DNA of 64,000 nt from Tetrahymena thermophila SB210 (GCF_000189635.1 NW_002476554.1:190731-254730); one strand, 5' to 3'. Numbered from the stretch's first letter, positions 26,054 to 39,133 are shown. Numbers and translations: made by a program. The notes: generated by a model from the sequence alone, not told the origin.

Positions 26054-29000
26054 ATGCAGTAAAATAATGCAAATAACATTGTGGAATATATTCGTTCTAA
26101 GAAGATTTAAAAAGAAGAAAAGAATTTTAAATTTTTAATATTTAATGGAAATGGTTCCCATTTTATAAGAAGTGATTTGTTAAAGAGATAAAACTGGGAT
26201 GAAGTAATAAATTTAAGACATTTGATACTTATTATATTTATCATAAATATTATAATTCAGATTAAATCAACGCAAGATGAAAAAAGGTCAATTAAGAACT
26301 CAGATTTTATTTGGAGTTCATAGAACTTTCATTATAAGGTTAATATTCTAAATATTTCTGAATAAAATGTAAAAATAAATCCAATTTATATTTTAGATAT
26401 TCTCCATTATAGAAGATTTGGAGCTAGAACAATAGTAGAGATTAGTAAATGAATTAATTAACCATTTAATAAAAACAAAATATTTAATAACCATATTTTA
26501 TTTCTTTATCAGTTAGTTAATCACTTCGAAAACACCAAATTTATGTGCACCAAAAATGGCTTAATCAAGTCATTAAGAAATTACTATTAGCATAATTTGT
26601 AATCTAGTAAATATTTAGTTAATTTAACTTTAAAACTATATTCAAAACTTTATTTATCTGAAATTTAATTAGGCTAAGTAGGGTATTCTGTTTTCCATAC
26701 AACTCCAACTACATTTATAGTCAAATAAGGTTTTGAAGACATCGAATTCTAAAAATTCTTAGCAAAATACAAAGCATTTGAAAATGGAAAATTTGAAACA
26801 GAGTTGATTCCTATGAAGCACTGCATTCAAAATTTATGGTTGATAAAGCCAGGAAATTAGAATCAAGGAAGAGGAATAGTGATTTATAAAAATTAGAATG
26901 ATATAATAAATTTCTTTTAAAATAAGCTGAATTAATAGCAATGGATAATTTAGAAGTACATCGAAAAGCCTCTGTTATACAAAAATAGGAAATTTGATAT
27001 AAGAATGTGGGCTTTGATCACATGTAAAAATGAAATCTTTTTTTATCATGATGGTTATATGAGAACTAGCAGCCATGATTATAATCTAGATAATTGTTCT
27101 TCAAATATTCATTTAACTAATAATTTTTAATAAAAATATTTTTAAAATTATGGTTTATATGAACCTGGAAATACCTTGCCTATTGATCGATTGTTTGAAT
27201 ATATTTCTTTCAATAATAAAGACAAAGCAAGTTAGATTAAAAGTCTCCTTATATCTAGGATGAAGGATTTAGTCATTGATTCCTTTTTAGCAGCTAGAAA
27301 AAATATGGTACAACAAAAAAAATACCTTAATTATGAATTGTTTGGATATGATTTCCTAATAGACGAAGACTTGAGAGTTTGGCTTTTAGAAATTAATTCA
27401 AATCCTTACCTAGGTAAGCAAAATTAATTTATAGTATTTTACATATCTAATCAAATTTCTATTTTATAATTTTAAGGAACTCCTAATGATGAAATGAAAA
27501 ATTTAATTCCTAAAATGATAGAAGAAATGCTTGATATTATGCTTAAAAACAAACCCAGAAAAAGTAAAAAATCATTCATTTCTTTTTAAATATTTTATAT
27601 TTAATTAATTATTTTTTTTTTAAAACTTTGATTAAAAAAATGTTAGATTTTATGATAAATTTTAATGAGGTAATTAATGATTTTTAAATTTATTAAGATT
27701 TTTAATAAATTCTTTCTTATCTATCAATATGATTTTGGGTTAATTCTAAAATTGACTCTAATCCCCCATGATTGATAATAATTTTTATAAATTCTTTAAA
27801 ATATAATTTCAATTTATTTGTTGATATTTTTTTTAATTATTTATTATAAATAAATTATTAATTAATTAATTTAATAGATAACAAATTTGAGCTAATTTAT
27901 AGTGAATCTATGTAGGGTGGCTGGAGTTAATTTTTAGTTAGTGTGAACCAAAGATAATCATTTAACACATCTCTATATCCAGAATAGCAATTACAATAGT
28001 TATAGTTTATCAGAAATGAAAATACTCCAACTCTTTGCAAAACTATTCGATAAGAGTTTTATGGAGCAACATAGACTAATTTTATTACAAATTTAATGGG
28101 GAAAAAAGATGATGAACAGATAGCCAAACAGCTTTATTAACATCTTTATTTATAGATTTAAAATTATCCTTTTAAAGACTATGATCCATTTAGAAATTCA
28201 TTCACAACTATTTTAACGAAAATAAAGATTTGGAAAGAGTTAGAATAAAAAGAACTAAAATGGTATATTAAGGGGTTTAAGCTAATATTGGAATCAAACA
28301 TAAAACTCATTCTGCTTGAAAAAGAATATTCAGATAAAGTTTATTCAATTATTTTATAGGAAGACTTACCAGAATAAATTTAAAGCATTTTGATTGAAGC
28401 AAGTTATGAAATATGTAAAATCATACTGAATAAACGAAAATAAATGCCTGACTAATATGTTAACACATTATGCAGTTTATTATTCTAAAAAGCTAATTAA
28501 ATTTTAAATAAAAACATTTCCATCAAAGAAAATATGAATCCAGAAGAGTTATAGCATGATAAATAAATTGAAATTTTGACAAAATCTTTACTGGTGATAG
28601 GTGGATAATTTGATAGGAAAAAATACATCCCTGGCGAAACGTAGAACAGTGAAAAATCTCGAAAGCAGCTCATATAAAATGGAGGATTAATAGTTATTTA
28701 TTTTTTATAGCAAAATGAAGACCTTTCTTTCGAAAATATAAACTCTTCTATAAAATAGTTTTTAGATTCTTTAGATTACTAAGATTTTTTTTATCAGAAC
28801 TAACTTTTCAAGGAATGGATTGAGCAAGTTAATTCAATCAAACCCAAAAAATACTAATTTTTTAATGGATTTAGCTAAAATTTAAATAATGAAGAAATAA
28901 AAGATCATAATTTCATTAATAATAATTCAGAATTCAACAAAAAAAACCACAAAACAAACAAGACTCGAATTGCTAATATTTTAATTCATGCTAATTATGA

Positions 29001-30746
29001 AAATAAAATAGAGAAGTACTTTTTTAAATTAGAAAATTTAATTTTGGGAATTTAATATAAATTTTTATAGCAATTAGGAGTAGCTTTAAAATAGAAATGA
29101 AATTGACGAAAACCAAAAAATAAAATTAAAAAACGAAGTAAAAAATAATTTTTCATATAAATTTATAAATTAAATGTTTTTAAATTAGAACTTGTTTGTT
29201 GAGAGATCAAAGTCAAATGAAAATTTAAGTTAAAATACTCAAATTCCTTTTCCTAAGTAATTTTGAAATTAATAAATGAAAATTTCAAAAATCCTTTTCT
29301 AAATATAGATTTTTAGATAGCTTTTTTAATAAGACTTATAATTAAAATGAATTTGCTAATTATTTAGAATAACAATTATAAATTCTGTCTCCTAAATTTA
29401 AGTAGCAGTTTTATAAAATAAAATTTATGAGCCAACAGAAGATAGATTAAAGAGACAAATAATTATCTGCAGTTTAGATCCCTAACCATAAAAAGTTTAA
29501 ATTTAACAAAAGTGCATCTCCAAGCAGACAATCTGATAGAAAAGAACTAATGAACAAATCTATAAATTAAATATCGAAAATAGAAAATTAAAAATTTCAA
29601 CAAAATGTAAATTTATTAACGATTTGCAAATCAGAGTTAGAATTACAAAAAAATACTTAATAAAATTCAATCAATGTAAGTTAATTTTTATAATTTAATT
29701 TATAATGTGTTAAAATAGATTTAAAATTTTTAATTTAACTCAGATTGAAAATACAAAGTTAGAAATAATAAAAAATTAAGTGAAAAGCTTAGAGCAAATC
29801 AGAAGTGAATCTCCTTTTGTGAGAAGACACTAAAATTAAATATAAAAATGTAGACATTACAATTTAGATAAAGAAGATTAAAAATTGAGCTTTTAAACTG
29901 CCTAATAAAACAAATAGCCTATAAAGTATACACTTATGAATAATAAGTAGTTGAGTCCTAACTCAGCAATATAAAAAAACTCAGATTTTAAATAAAAAAG
30001 TTGTGAGCAAAATTAGTTTTTCCTACCTCAAAATTTTTAGATTTAACAATAAAATTTGAAAAAAAAATAAAAAGTATAAAAAATATTTTACTATTTGAAT
30101 AAATACATAAAAAATTTAATTAATAAAATAACAGGAATTGAGTCCTTCTAGAGAGTTTAGAAAGAAATAATCAGTAACAATAAATTCAGTAAATAACCAA
30201 CAAGCTGTTTTTTCTGGTTTTTAAAGTAATTTAATACAAACTTAAACAAAATAATTTTATTAAATTCTAATAAATAAAGAAATAAGGTCTTCTCCTAAAT
30301 TAAACGAGTTAAGGAATAGAAAAATAGAAAATTAAGCTAATAAATATAATTATGATATAGAAAAAGATACTAAAAATGAAAGTTTACAAGAAAAGAGAGA
30401 ATTTATTTAAGTTGAAGATATTCTCGCTCAACAAAATTTTTAAATACTTAATTAGTAAGTAAATAATTTAGAATAGGAATAAATAGAAAGTAATACAAAT
30501 TAGTAGAACAAGCTAGAATTAAATTAAATTGACACTACTATGACCTAATAAAAATAAGAAATTGATATAAATAAATCAATAAATTATTCAGATAAAGATT
30601 TTCTAAATTTTGATACTGAAGTAGATCTAAGTAACTAGAAGTAGTAACAAAATCTAAATGACAATCAATGTGAAATTATAAATAAAAATTTTAAAAGTAT
30701 TAATTAATCAAATGTTGATTAAAATATTATTGAATAGCATGCCTGA
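26054..30746 (+). CDS. tubulin tyrosine ligase-like (TTLL) enzyme with Q/N-rich tail
   Basis: Eleven exons (26054-26203, 26261-26338, 26397-26444, 26513-27413, 27477-27563, 27878-29015, 29071-29137, 29189-29256, 29309-29675, 29744-30073, 30135-30746) give 1281 residues, all phases agreeing. The TTL domain occupies about residues 90-420: VNHFENTKFMCTKNGL, the ATP-binding IKPGNQNQGRGI (K204), IIQKYIEKPLL, KFDIRMWALIT, IHLTNN, and the metal-binding LLEINSNPYLGTP (E385). TTLL enzymes add glutamate, glycine or tyrosine to tubulin tails in cilia and basal bodies. The FYHDGYMR...LDN...IHLTNN block is closest to what I recall of TTLL3/8/10-type glycylases, but the subgroup is unproven. About 850 residues follow, first a predicted-folded part, then a low-complexity Gln/Asn/Lys-rich tail. 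Confidence 0.9.
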
Positions 30747-31125
30747 CAATCCTTAACTTAGATGGAATTGTTAAATCTATAAATCATAAACCACAAAACA
30801 AAAAAATTTATACATTTTGGAATATTTATATTATTTAATATTAAAATATAAGAAAAGAAATATATAACTTGTAAATAAACTTTATTTGAACCTAAAATAC
30901 TTTTATTTAGTTTAAGCAATTAATTTGACAAATTATTTAAAAAGGAAATAAATTTATTTATTTAATTTCTATTTATTTTTTTGATTATTTAATTAAATAA
31001 AATATATTTTTTCAAGTTCTTTTATTTTTGCTTTATTTGTTTTTTTGTCAAAAAAAATTTGATTATTCACTCTGTGAAAATCGATTAATATATTATTAAA
31101 ATGTTTAGTTTACTTAGATTACACA
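30747..31125. other. intergenic, AT-rich
   Basis: I looked here for upstream exons of the Dr1-like fragment (helix 1 and 2 of a histone fold) and found none. Confidence 0.5.
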
Positions 31126-31266
31126 ATCATTTTTTCCAGTTTACATATTTTAGAACACAGAAAAATCGTAAAAGCTTTAGAAAATGTAGGTTTAAAAGAG
31201 TATATTTAGCCAGTTCATGAGTAGAATTAAGTGAAGCCTCTCAGGATTATGGTATTTAAAAATTGA
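31126..31266 (+). pseudogene. fragment resembling NC2-beta/Dr1 histone-fold C-terminus
   Basis: The frame ending in TGA at 31264-31266 reads ...ILEHRKIVKALENVGLKEY and then IQPV and a charged tail. The pattern 'EH-x-KALE-x-GLKEYI' matches the third histone-fold helix and following strand of NC2-beta/Dr1 or NF-YB proteins. No in-frame ATG is available. The 380 bp up to the previous gene contain nothing like the first two histone-fold helices. A TTTTAG acceptor at about 31153 would suit a last exon, but no donor exon is apparent. I interpret it as an orphan exon or gene fragment; a longer upstream intron crossing another gene is possible but unlikely. Confidence 0.35.
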
Positions 31267-31866
31267 AGACTCTTTATCTTCATAATGCGTGTTAATTAAT
31301 AATGACGTTTTAAAAATTAGAAAAAAAATAAATAACTAAGAGATTACCAGCAATCAAAAGAAATATGAATGAAATGAATGAGCTATGAATAGATCTAATT
31401 AAAGATACTTAAAAACCTTTAAAATTATAAAGAAAATGCAATGCTTAAATGCTATTTAGAACAGTGAAAGATCAATTCAATATATAAATGAATGAATGAG
31501 TAAATTATTTATATTCATTAACAATAAAATCTTTGCTGGTTTATTCATTATAAAATAAATGAAGACAACTCTCATCATTTCTTAAAAAAAAAATGAAAAA
31601 TTTCTATAAATATGAATGAAATTTTACTAAGTTTAACATAGAATTCTTTGCTTTGTGATACTGTATGTTATAATGAATGCGAACAAAAAAAATAATTAGA
31701 TAGATAGATAACCTTTATTTTATTATTTTATTTAAATCAAAGAAAGCAAAGAAGCCAATAAATAGTAATAAATAAATAAAATAAAAATAAGACTATTAAA
31801 TCTAACTAAATATCAAGATATCATCATCGTTTATATAAAAAGATTTAGACCTAAAGATAAATAAAT
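31267..31866. other. intergenic, AT-rich
   Basis: About 600 bp upstream of the phosphofructokinase gene. It contains AATGA/ATGAATGA-like runs near 31364-31500. No gene seen. Confidence 0.6.
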
Positions 31867-34766
31867 ATGGATTTGTAAAAGAGTTTAACAGGTAAATTAG
31901 ATATTTCACTTTGAAATTATCTTCTTACTAAGGCTAATACATTTTTATATTTAGATAACAAGTTTTTCGTAGCCGGATTAGCATTAGGCTCTGGATTAAT
32001 TACTTCATTATTGTTGAAGTAATTCAATACTGAAGAAGAAAAAGTTGAAAGAAAGGGAAGCCTTAAAACAGTCAAAAGAAAGGAAGTCAAGAAGCAAAGA
32101 ACAGTTTTCTGTAAAATTTGAATTAACAAATTAGCATTTCTTACATTTGTTTTATAAATAACTTCAAATAGTGCATCAAACTGATAACACTATCCCTAAA
32201 GAAATTCTTAATGCTAGCAACACTCTCATGGAAGAAGTTAAGAATCTTGAAAGTAGAACTTGCAATATTTTAAAGGTTCCTAACTTGATCATTGAAGTCG
32301 TAATACTTTGTCTTTTTTAGCATCATTTTTTAGTTAATTTTAACAATGCATTAAAATTTGATTAAATAATTTTAAGTCGCAACAACCAAACTGTGACTCT
32401 TAATAATATCCCACATTATCACGATGCACATAAAATGCTACAAATTAATAAAACTTCTTTAAATATAATGCATAACTAGTTAAGCCAGCACTATGAAAGT
32501 TTAATAAATAAATTTTAATGTATATCAGCTATTAGCTTATCTATGAATTATTTTATAAAATATTATTTTAATGCCACTTTCAATTTTACTTTTAAATTAA
32601 TATAAAGCCTCAAGATGAAATTCCATGCCATCTATCTCCCCTTTATGGTGAAAACAATTACAGAGAAGTCTTTGGTGGTGGTGGTTTCCTTCCAGACACT
32701 GCATTCGTTTACACTGGCTCATACGTATTATGTAATCAAAGATATTCAATTCCTATTAGAAAACTTTCAAAATTTACCTTTCAGCCATTTTATAGAAAAA
32801 AATACAAACAAAAAAAAATAGAGTTTTTTAAATCAATAAATCAAATCTAAGTTAATTAAATAAGTAAATAAACTCGAATAAAGATGCATAAATTATATCA
32901 GATTCTATTTAGAGCAAACCTAATTATTAAATATTCCTTACATGATAATTGAGATTACTCTGTTTAAACAATACCTACCTATCAATAATAAATAAGTCCA
33001 TAGCTATTTTTGATGCTAAAAGACTCGTTGAGATAAATAATATAAATGTTTTATAGATAAACTTGAAATAAAATAAATACTATTTTGTTATATTAGATAT
33101 AAAAATTATAATTAATTTTATAAACAATTGTGATAGAATTATATTAAAATATTTTGAATAATAAATAGCTGACGCTGTTATTGGTAAGAACCAGAGCTTA
33201 GATTAATCTAAGAGATACGTTCGTGCTGGTCCTAGAAAGCACAATTACTTTAATCCTTAATAGGTTAAGGCTGCCATCGTAACCTGTGGTGGTTTATGCC
33301 CTGGTTTGAATGTTGTTATTAGAGAAATATTCATGTGTTTATACTTCAATTACGGTGTAAGAACTATCTATGGTATTAAATACGGATATAAGGGTTTCTA
33401 CTAATATGACTGGTAAGAACTTACTGTCAAGGATGTTAAGGAAATATAAAGACTTGGTGGTACTGTTTTGGGTAGCTCTAGAGGTGGTTTTGATAAAGAT
33501 AAAATTGTTGATAATTTAGTTAAGCATGGTATCACTCATGTAAATTATATTTTTTGATAAAAGGCACTTTTTTTAAATATTCAAATTTTAATAAAATGAT
33601 TTTAGGTTTACTGCTTAGGTGGTGACGGTACTCATAGAGGTATTTAAGCTCTTTTTAACGAAGTTAGAAGCAGAAAACTCAATATTAGTATCGTAGGTAT
33701 TCCAAAAACTATTGATAACGATATTCCAATTATAGATAAATCTTTCGGTTTTGAAACTTCAGTTGAGGTAAAAATTTATTTAATTATTTGAGTTATTTTT
33801 AGCTCCATATAAAAAGAAATTTAGGTAGATTTATTTACATTTTCAGTATTATTTTAAATAGCATTTAGGAATTTAATTAAATAGGTTGATTTACTTACTT
33901 TAAAATATAGCAAATTTTGAAAAAGAAAATTAAAAAATGAAAATATAAACTTATAATTTTAATTAATTAATTAATTAAAATAGGAAGCTGTTAAGGCAAT
34001 CTAATCTGCTCATGTTGAAGCTCACTGTGCTGAATATGGTGTTGGTCTTGTCAGACTTATGGGTAGATATGCAGGTTTTATTGCTATGGAGGCAACTAAT
34101 GCTTCAAGAGATGCTCATGTTTGCTTAGTACCTGAATTCAAGTTTAATCTTTACGGTGAGGAAGGTGTGTTAGAATACGTCTATCAAAGATTATTATCCA
34201 AAAGAAATTGTATTGTTGTAGTTGCTGAAGGTGCTGGTGAAGCAGTTTTAGATGCACAATTTGCTAACACTGGTGAAAAGGATGCTTCAGGAAATGCCAA
34301 GTTAAATGTAAAAATAAAATTTAGAGAAAAAAGAGTGATATTTATTTGAATATCTTTTTTAAAATAAATAGGACATTGGTGCTTTCTTATAGAAGGAAAT
34401 TGTAGATTACGGTAAAAAGAAAGGAATGGAAGTCACTCTTAAATACATTAATCCCACATACATGATTAGAACTGTACCAGCTAATGCTTTGGACAGAAAA
34501 ATGTGCACGTAAGTGATAAATTAAAATAATAAAAAAATAATTAAAACTTTAATTTTAAAAGATAACTTGCTTAAAATGCAGTCCATGGTGCTATGGCAGG
34601 CTTTACTGGATTCACTGTTGGTCATGTTAATAACCGTTTGTGTTATATTCCATTAGACGAAATCTGTAAAGAAGGATCTGGAAGAAGAATCAAGGCAGAA
34701 GATAGAGCTTGGTAGAGACTTCTTGCATCTACTGGCTAACCCTCCTTTTTAAAGAAAGAAAATTGA
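31867..34766 (+). CDS. PFK: plant-type ATP-dependent 6-phosphofructokinase
   Basis: Nine exons (31867-31891, 31955-32110, 32172-32299, 32608-32731, 33169-33539, 33606-33767, 33984-34307, 34372-34508, 34562-34766) give 543 residues with all phases consistent. The enzyme phosphorylates fructose 6-phosphate in glycolysis. Motifs: [11 protein letters not shown] (nucleotide-binding start), LGGDGTHRG at about 272-279, [11 protein letters not shown] at about 299-309 (catalytic Asp), and [10 protein letters not shown] at about 348. GGDG rather than GGDD favours ATP over pyrophosphate as donor. The order and wording match the plant/bacterial group with 'PKTIDND'. The core is GC-richer than its surroundings, as in highly expressed genes. 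The first 35 residues contain a hydrophobic segment ([18 protein letters not shown]) followed by a basic stretch. The 5' exons are less certain than the core; the 308-bp third intron could hide another small exon. Confidence 0.9.
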
Positions 34767-35407
34767 TCAAAAAAATAAATTTATAATTTAATTTTAGAAT
34801 TAAAGCAAATAATTTATTATTTACTGTAAAAATTGCTTAAATTTTAAAAGTGTTTTCCTTTTTGTAATTTTTAGAGAATCTTTACTTCTTTTTTTAATAA
34901 AATATTTTGTTTATTTTGCAAGAGATAAAATATAAATTAATTCTCCCAAAATTTAATATTGCTAATTTTATTTTTAAATGAGTTGTTGAGCCAATACAAC
35001 GAATGGCAAGTGATTCTTTTAAAAAATTTAAAATACCTTGATTATATATTTGAAATAATATAATAAAATTACCCGAAAGATATTAACAATAAATAAACAT
35101 AATTTAAAAGTTTTCTAAATAAATACTTTCGAACCTTTTTAGTTAAATCGAACTATTTCTAAAAATTAATTTATATAAAAAATAGATTCTAAACCTGTAA
35201 AAACTTAGTGAGTCAAATAAATAAAGAACAAAAACTGCATAGATTTAACATTTTCTATATAAGAATTATTTACATTTAATTAGAAGATTTTTTTAATAAA
35301 CTTCTTTAGTTAGTTTTTGTGATTGTAGATGAGTGCATTTTTTACATTTTAAGTGCAAATTAGAATTCTATAAGAACAGTAAAAAACAGTATGAATTAAA
35401 TCATTAT
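34767..35407. other. intergenic, AT-rich
   Basis: Convergent 3' ends of the phosphofructokinase gene and the first surface-antigen gene. No further signal. Confidence 0.6.
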
Positions 35408-36322
35408 TCATATAAATAGGTATAATAGATAAATAATTATGTAGTTCAAACCAAAGAAACCACTAAAGGTAACTGAAATACAAATACTTTTATCGTTAGA
35501 AGCATACGGCGCCTTAGGATTGCAAATTATACAATCAGCGTTGGTCCAATTTTCCCCCTTTTCACAATCTATGGCTACACAGGCAGTTCCTTCAGAATTT
35601 GCATATTATAGCTCGCCATCATTTCCTCCATTACATTAACTACAAATTTTATCTGTTAAATTAGAAGTAGCTTTACAGTTTAAGCAGCTTTATAGATTAA
35701 GTGAAGCCTTATATCCATCATCATAACAAAGTTTACACTCATCATCACTCCATAAATTACTTGTACTTCTTTTAGTACCACATGTAGTAGAAGAATTTAC
35801 ACATTTACTTAAGTTCACATTGGCATATGGAGTACTAGGAGAACATAAAGAACAATCAGAATCATTCCAAGTATTTGCAGCTCTATTTTAACTGCATGTT
35901 GCTTATGATTTTACACATTTAGATTTATCTGTAGTTGCATAATAGCTACTCGAATAACATAATTAGCAATCTTTATCTGACCATGTATTTGGCAATCTTT
36001 AATTACCACATGTTGCTGATGAAGCAATACATTAAGTTCCATCAACATTGCTATATTTTTATGATTTTGTAGTTAAAATATCTGGTGGACAACTTGCACA
36101 AAATAAATCTGTCAAACCATTCGCTGGAAATGTTTAAGCAGAGCAATCCTGTATTTAGCAGGATTAATTATCATTAATCCAAACAAAAGGAAAAACGTAT
36201 GGACAGTCACCTAATTAGCAAGTTTATCCATTTGCAGAGCAATTTACATCTAGTCCAGGCTATGTAGACTTAATATACTTAATCAAGATTAAGTAGACTA
36301 ATAAAATATTTATGTAAAACAT
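35408..36322 (-). CDS. Cys-rich GPI-type surface protein, immobilization-antigen-like (A)
   Basis: Single exon, 304 residues. Residues 1-20 form a signal peptide (FYINILLVYLILIKYI). The mature part starts with a Cys-rich module ending LTDLFCASCPPD, then has Cys repeats of the C-x2-C ... YA ... C-V ... C type with W-(S/N)-D before each pair. The C-terminal module contains WSDDECKLC, GYKAS, NLTDKIC, and YANSEGTACV. It ends in a hydrophobic tail (FGLNYIIIYLLYLFI), as expected for a GPI-anchor signal. This is the architecture of Tetrahymena and Ichthyophthirius surface immobilization antigens, abundant coat proteins exposed on cell and cilia. It is the shortest of the eight array members and has the fewest repeat units. 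Confidence 0.85.
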
Positions 36323-36772
36323 TTGTTTTACTTTGATCAGAGCTAACTTTCTTTAGTTTAATATGTATGTTTGAATCAGTCAATAATTAATTTATGATGA
36401 ATTTCTTTTAAGTTTACAAATTAATTGTTTTTTCTATGACTTTATAATTGCGTTATGATTTCAGCTCTACCGAATTAATTATCTATTTTGATTTAAGTCT
36501 ATCAACGACTGACCAAAATTTATACAAAGAATTAACTTATTCCAACCCATATGAAATCTAATTTATCTACAAAGTCTTTCTATTAAATATGAGCCAAACA
36601 AACAAACAAAAAAAAGTAAGTAAATAAATAAATAAATAGTTCTGTCAAAATTATCTATTTTAATATCTTAAATATACCAAAGATTTAATAAAATTTTAAT
36701 CTACTTTAGATTTATTTTTCATAGTTTTTATAAACTTATAAATATAGTATAATACTTGTTACATTCAACTTA

Positions 36773-36818
<46 letters not shown>

Positions 36819-37723
36819 CTATCTATATTCAAAATTAAGTTTTTGATCACCTTAGTAATAAGATAGTTCACTTATTGTAAGCAGAAAAGTAATAAAAAAT
36901 ATTTATATAATACCTTGATAATATTTTAATCTCATTAATTTGACTAAAATTTTTGTTTGTATTGCTGTTGATTTAGATTGCTTTAGACAGTTTTTAATCA
37001 ATATATTTATTTAGTATAGCTATTCCTGCATTTGAAAATCACCAACCTTTCATAATATCATGATTTGTGATATTTCAAGTTTTTATTATATTAACTATGA
37101 TTATTTTTTTTGTTATAAATCTTAATTAATTATTTTCTTTATATTTGATTTTAAAATGATTACGAAAATTAATCAAAATAAAGAAAACTTTTTTTTTACT
37201 ATTTCGAAACACTCTTAGCAAAAAATAGAAGATTTTGCTGTTCAAGTCAAGTATTTTTGAATGAAACATGAATTTAAATCTTTTTTTTTGTTTCTATTTT
37301 TTCAATTTAAATACTTTAATTAAAATACTCTGTTGGTTTTTTTAAGTAAAGGTATATCTGATAAATTCTGATTTAAAAAAGAAAAAAAAATATGTAAACG
37401 GCCATTTAGTTATTTAAATATTAATATTTTAAAACCAGGAACAGCTATAATTACATTTTTATTTAATCAATTCAATTTCAATTAAATAAATGGTTAAATA
37501 ATGAATCCTTTAAAAATTGGGCTAATTTTATGAATTGTTATTATCAACTTAAAATTATTTTACTCTGTAAAAAATGATCTATCAAACAAACAAAATAAAT
37601 TTTCTAAAATGACTTTACTGCTGATTAAATGAGCAATTTAAAAAAAGTTCTTTACTATTTGATACAACTAAAAACACATTTATTTAGTTACAAAAGAAAT
37701 ACAGTTAAAAGTTAATAAAAACT
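36323..37723. other. intergenic with microsatellite; left end of segmental duplication
   Basis: From about 36,610 onwards this DNA is similar to 42,560-43,160, downstream of array gene C: both have a run of AAAC units, 'aattttactctgtaaaaaa'-like words and a shared block before the stop codon. No gene is seen. Confidence 0.6.
36773..36819. repeat. CT dinucleotide then AT dinucleotide microsatellite
   Basis: About ten CT units are followed directly by about twelve AT units. Confidence 0.9.
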
Positions 37724-39133
37724 TCAGAAAAAGAAGTTAACAAAAAGCAAAAATGAGCATATTAATATAGATGAGTTATTATATGAATTAGTAGGTGGAG
37801 GAATTGTAGATTAGCATGCCTTTTTGCTTGGGTTTGCATATTAGTTGCTACCAGGAGTAGTACCATTACATAAAGCGCAGTCTGAGTCTGTCCACAAAGT
37901 AGAAGCAGGTCTACTAGCCCCGCAACTTGCAGATGAAGCTACACATTTATTTCCAGCTGTATTAACATATTAGGCACTATTAGCAGATGTACCATTACAT
38001 AAAGCGCAGTCAGAGTCTGTCCACAAAGTTGAAGCAGGTCTACTAGCCCCGCAACTTGCAGATGAAGCTACACATTTATTTCCAGCTGTATTAGCATATT
38101 AGGCACTATTAGGAGATGTACCATTACAAATACCACAATCGGAGTCTGTGAACACAGAGGTTGAAGGTCTACTAGCTCCGCAACTTGCTGTTGAAGCAAC
38201 ACAGCTAGTTCCAGATGTATTAGCATATTATTAACTACCAGAAGATGTGCCATTACATAAACCACAGTCGTTATCTGTCCATAAAGAAGTCGAAGGTCTA
38301 CTTGCACCACAACTAGCTGATGTAGCTATACATTAACTGCCAGTTGGATTAGAAAATGAAGCACTACCAGGGGAAGTACCATTACATAAACTGCAATCAC
38401 CATCTGTCCATTTAGAACTAGAAGCTCTACTTCCGCCGCAACTATCTGATGAAGCTACGCATTAAGTTCCTGAAGAATTAGCGTATTATGCGTTGCCAGC
38501 AGAGGTACCATTGCATATACCACAATCTTTATCTGTCCATTTAGTAGTTGAAGGTCTACTTGCTCCACAACTAGCTGAAGAAGCTACACATCTATCTCCT
38601 GCTGGATTAGCATATATAGCAGTAGAGGCGGGGCTATTACATAAATTGCAGTCATTATCTGTCCATTTAGAAGCAACCTTTCTGTTACCTCCACAGCTAT
38701 CTGAAGGAGCTACACATTTTGATCTTGAACTGTTTGCATATTATGCATTACCTTGAGATGTTCCGTTACATATACCGCAATCATTATCTGTCCATATACT
38801 AGATCTATGAATTCCGCAGGATGCTGTAGCTGCTACACAAGCTCCCCCAGAAGTATTTGCATATTTCTAAGCTCCAGCTGACCCAATATCTGGAGGACAA
38901 GTTCCACAATAAAGGTCAGTTAAAGGGGAAGGTGGAGTAGTAATAGCTTCACAATTAGAAATGAAACATCTATTTGAACTTGGATCACTTGACCATGAAC
39001 CACCAGCATAATTTGGGCAATCTGTTGTGACACAAGTATCAGTAGGAGAACAATTTACTAATTTACCTGTAGTAGCGTTTACTATAGAGACTAATGCAAG
39101 AGAAGAGACTAGTACTTTTAAATAACTTTTCAT
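37724..39133 (-). CDS. Cys-rich repeat surface antigen, immobilization-antigen-like (B)
   Basis: Single exon, 469 residues. Signal peptide: MKSYLKVLVSSLALVSIVNA. An N-terminal module has seven or more Cys and ends in LTDLYCGTCPPD. Eight tandem units follow, with a basic period of 43 residues and the pattern C-x2-C-x17-C-x6-C-x14, each with (W/F)TDxDC and SCG-x-(S/N/H)R. Units 7 and 8 are nearly identical at DNA level (129-bp period, around 37,860-38,110), a sign of recent duplication or gene conversion. The C-terminus is Ser/Pro/Asn-rich, then a hydrophobic tail (ILICSFLLFVNFFF) typical of a GPI signal. It is very close to array gene C. It lacks the conserved C-terminal module of the other six members. 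Expected location: cell-surface coat. Confidence 0.88.
37850..38900 (-). repeat. tandem coding repeats, 129-bp basic unit
   Basis: Eight units of about 129 bp within array gene B; the two units nearest the 3' end of the gene differ at only a few positions. Confidence 0.85.

Noticed and set aside
32615-32821. Plus-strand frame beginning MKFHAIYLP
   Set aside because: Out of phase with the phosphofructokinase exon 32,608-32,731, which splices in phase to the next conserved exon.
38493-38756. Plus-strand frames inside the antigen repeats (also near 50,337-50,704, 51,851-52,162, 58,360-58,557)
   Set aside because: They follow from the regular repeat structure of minus-strand genes; only the minus-strand frame gives signal peptides, Cys spacing and full length.
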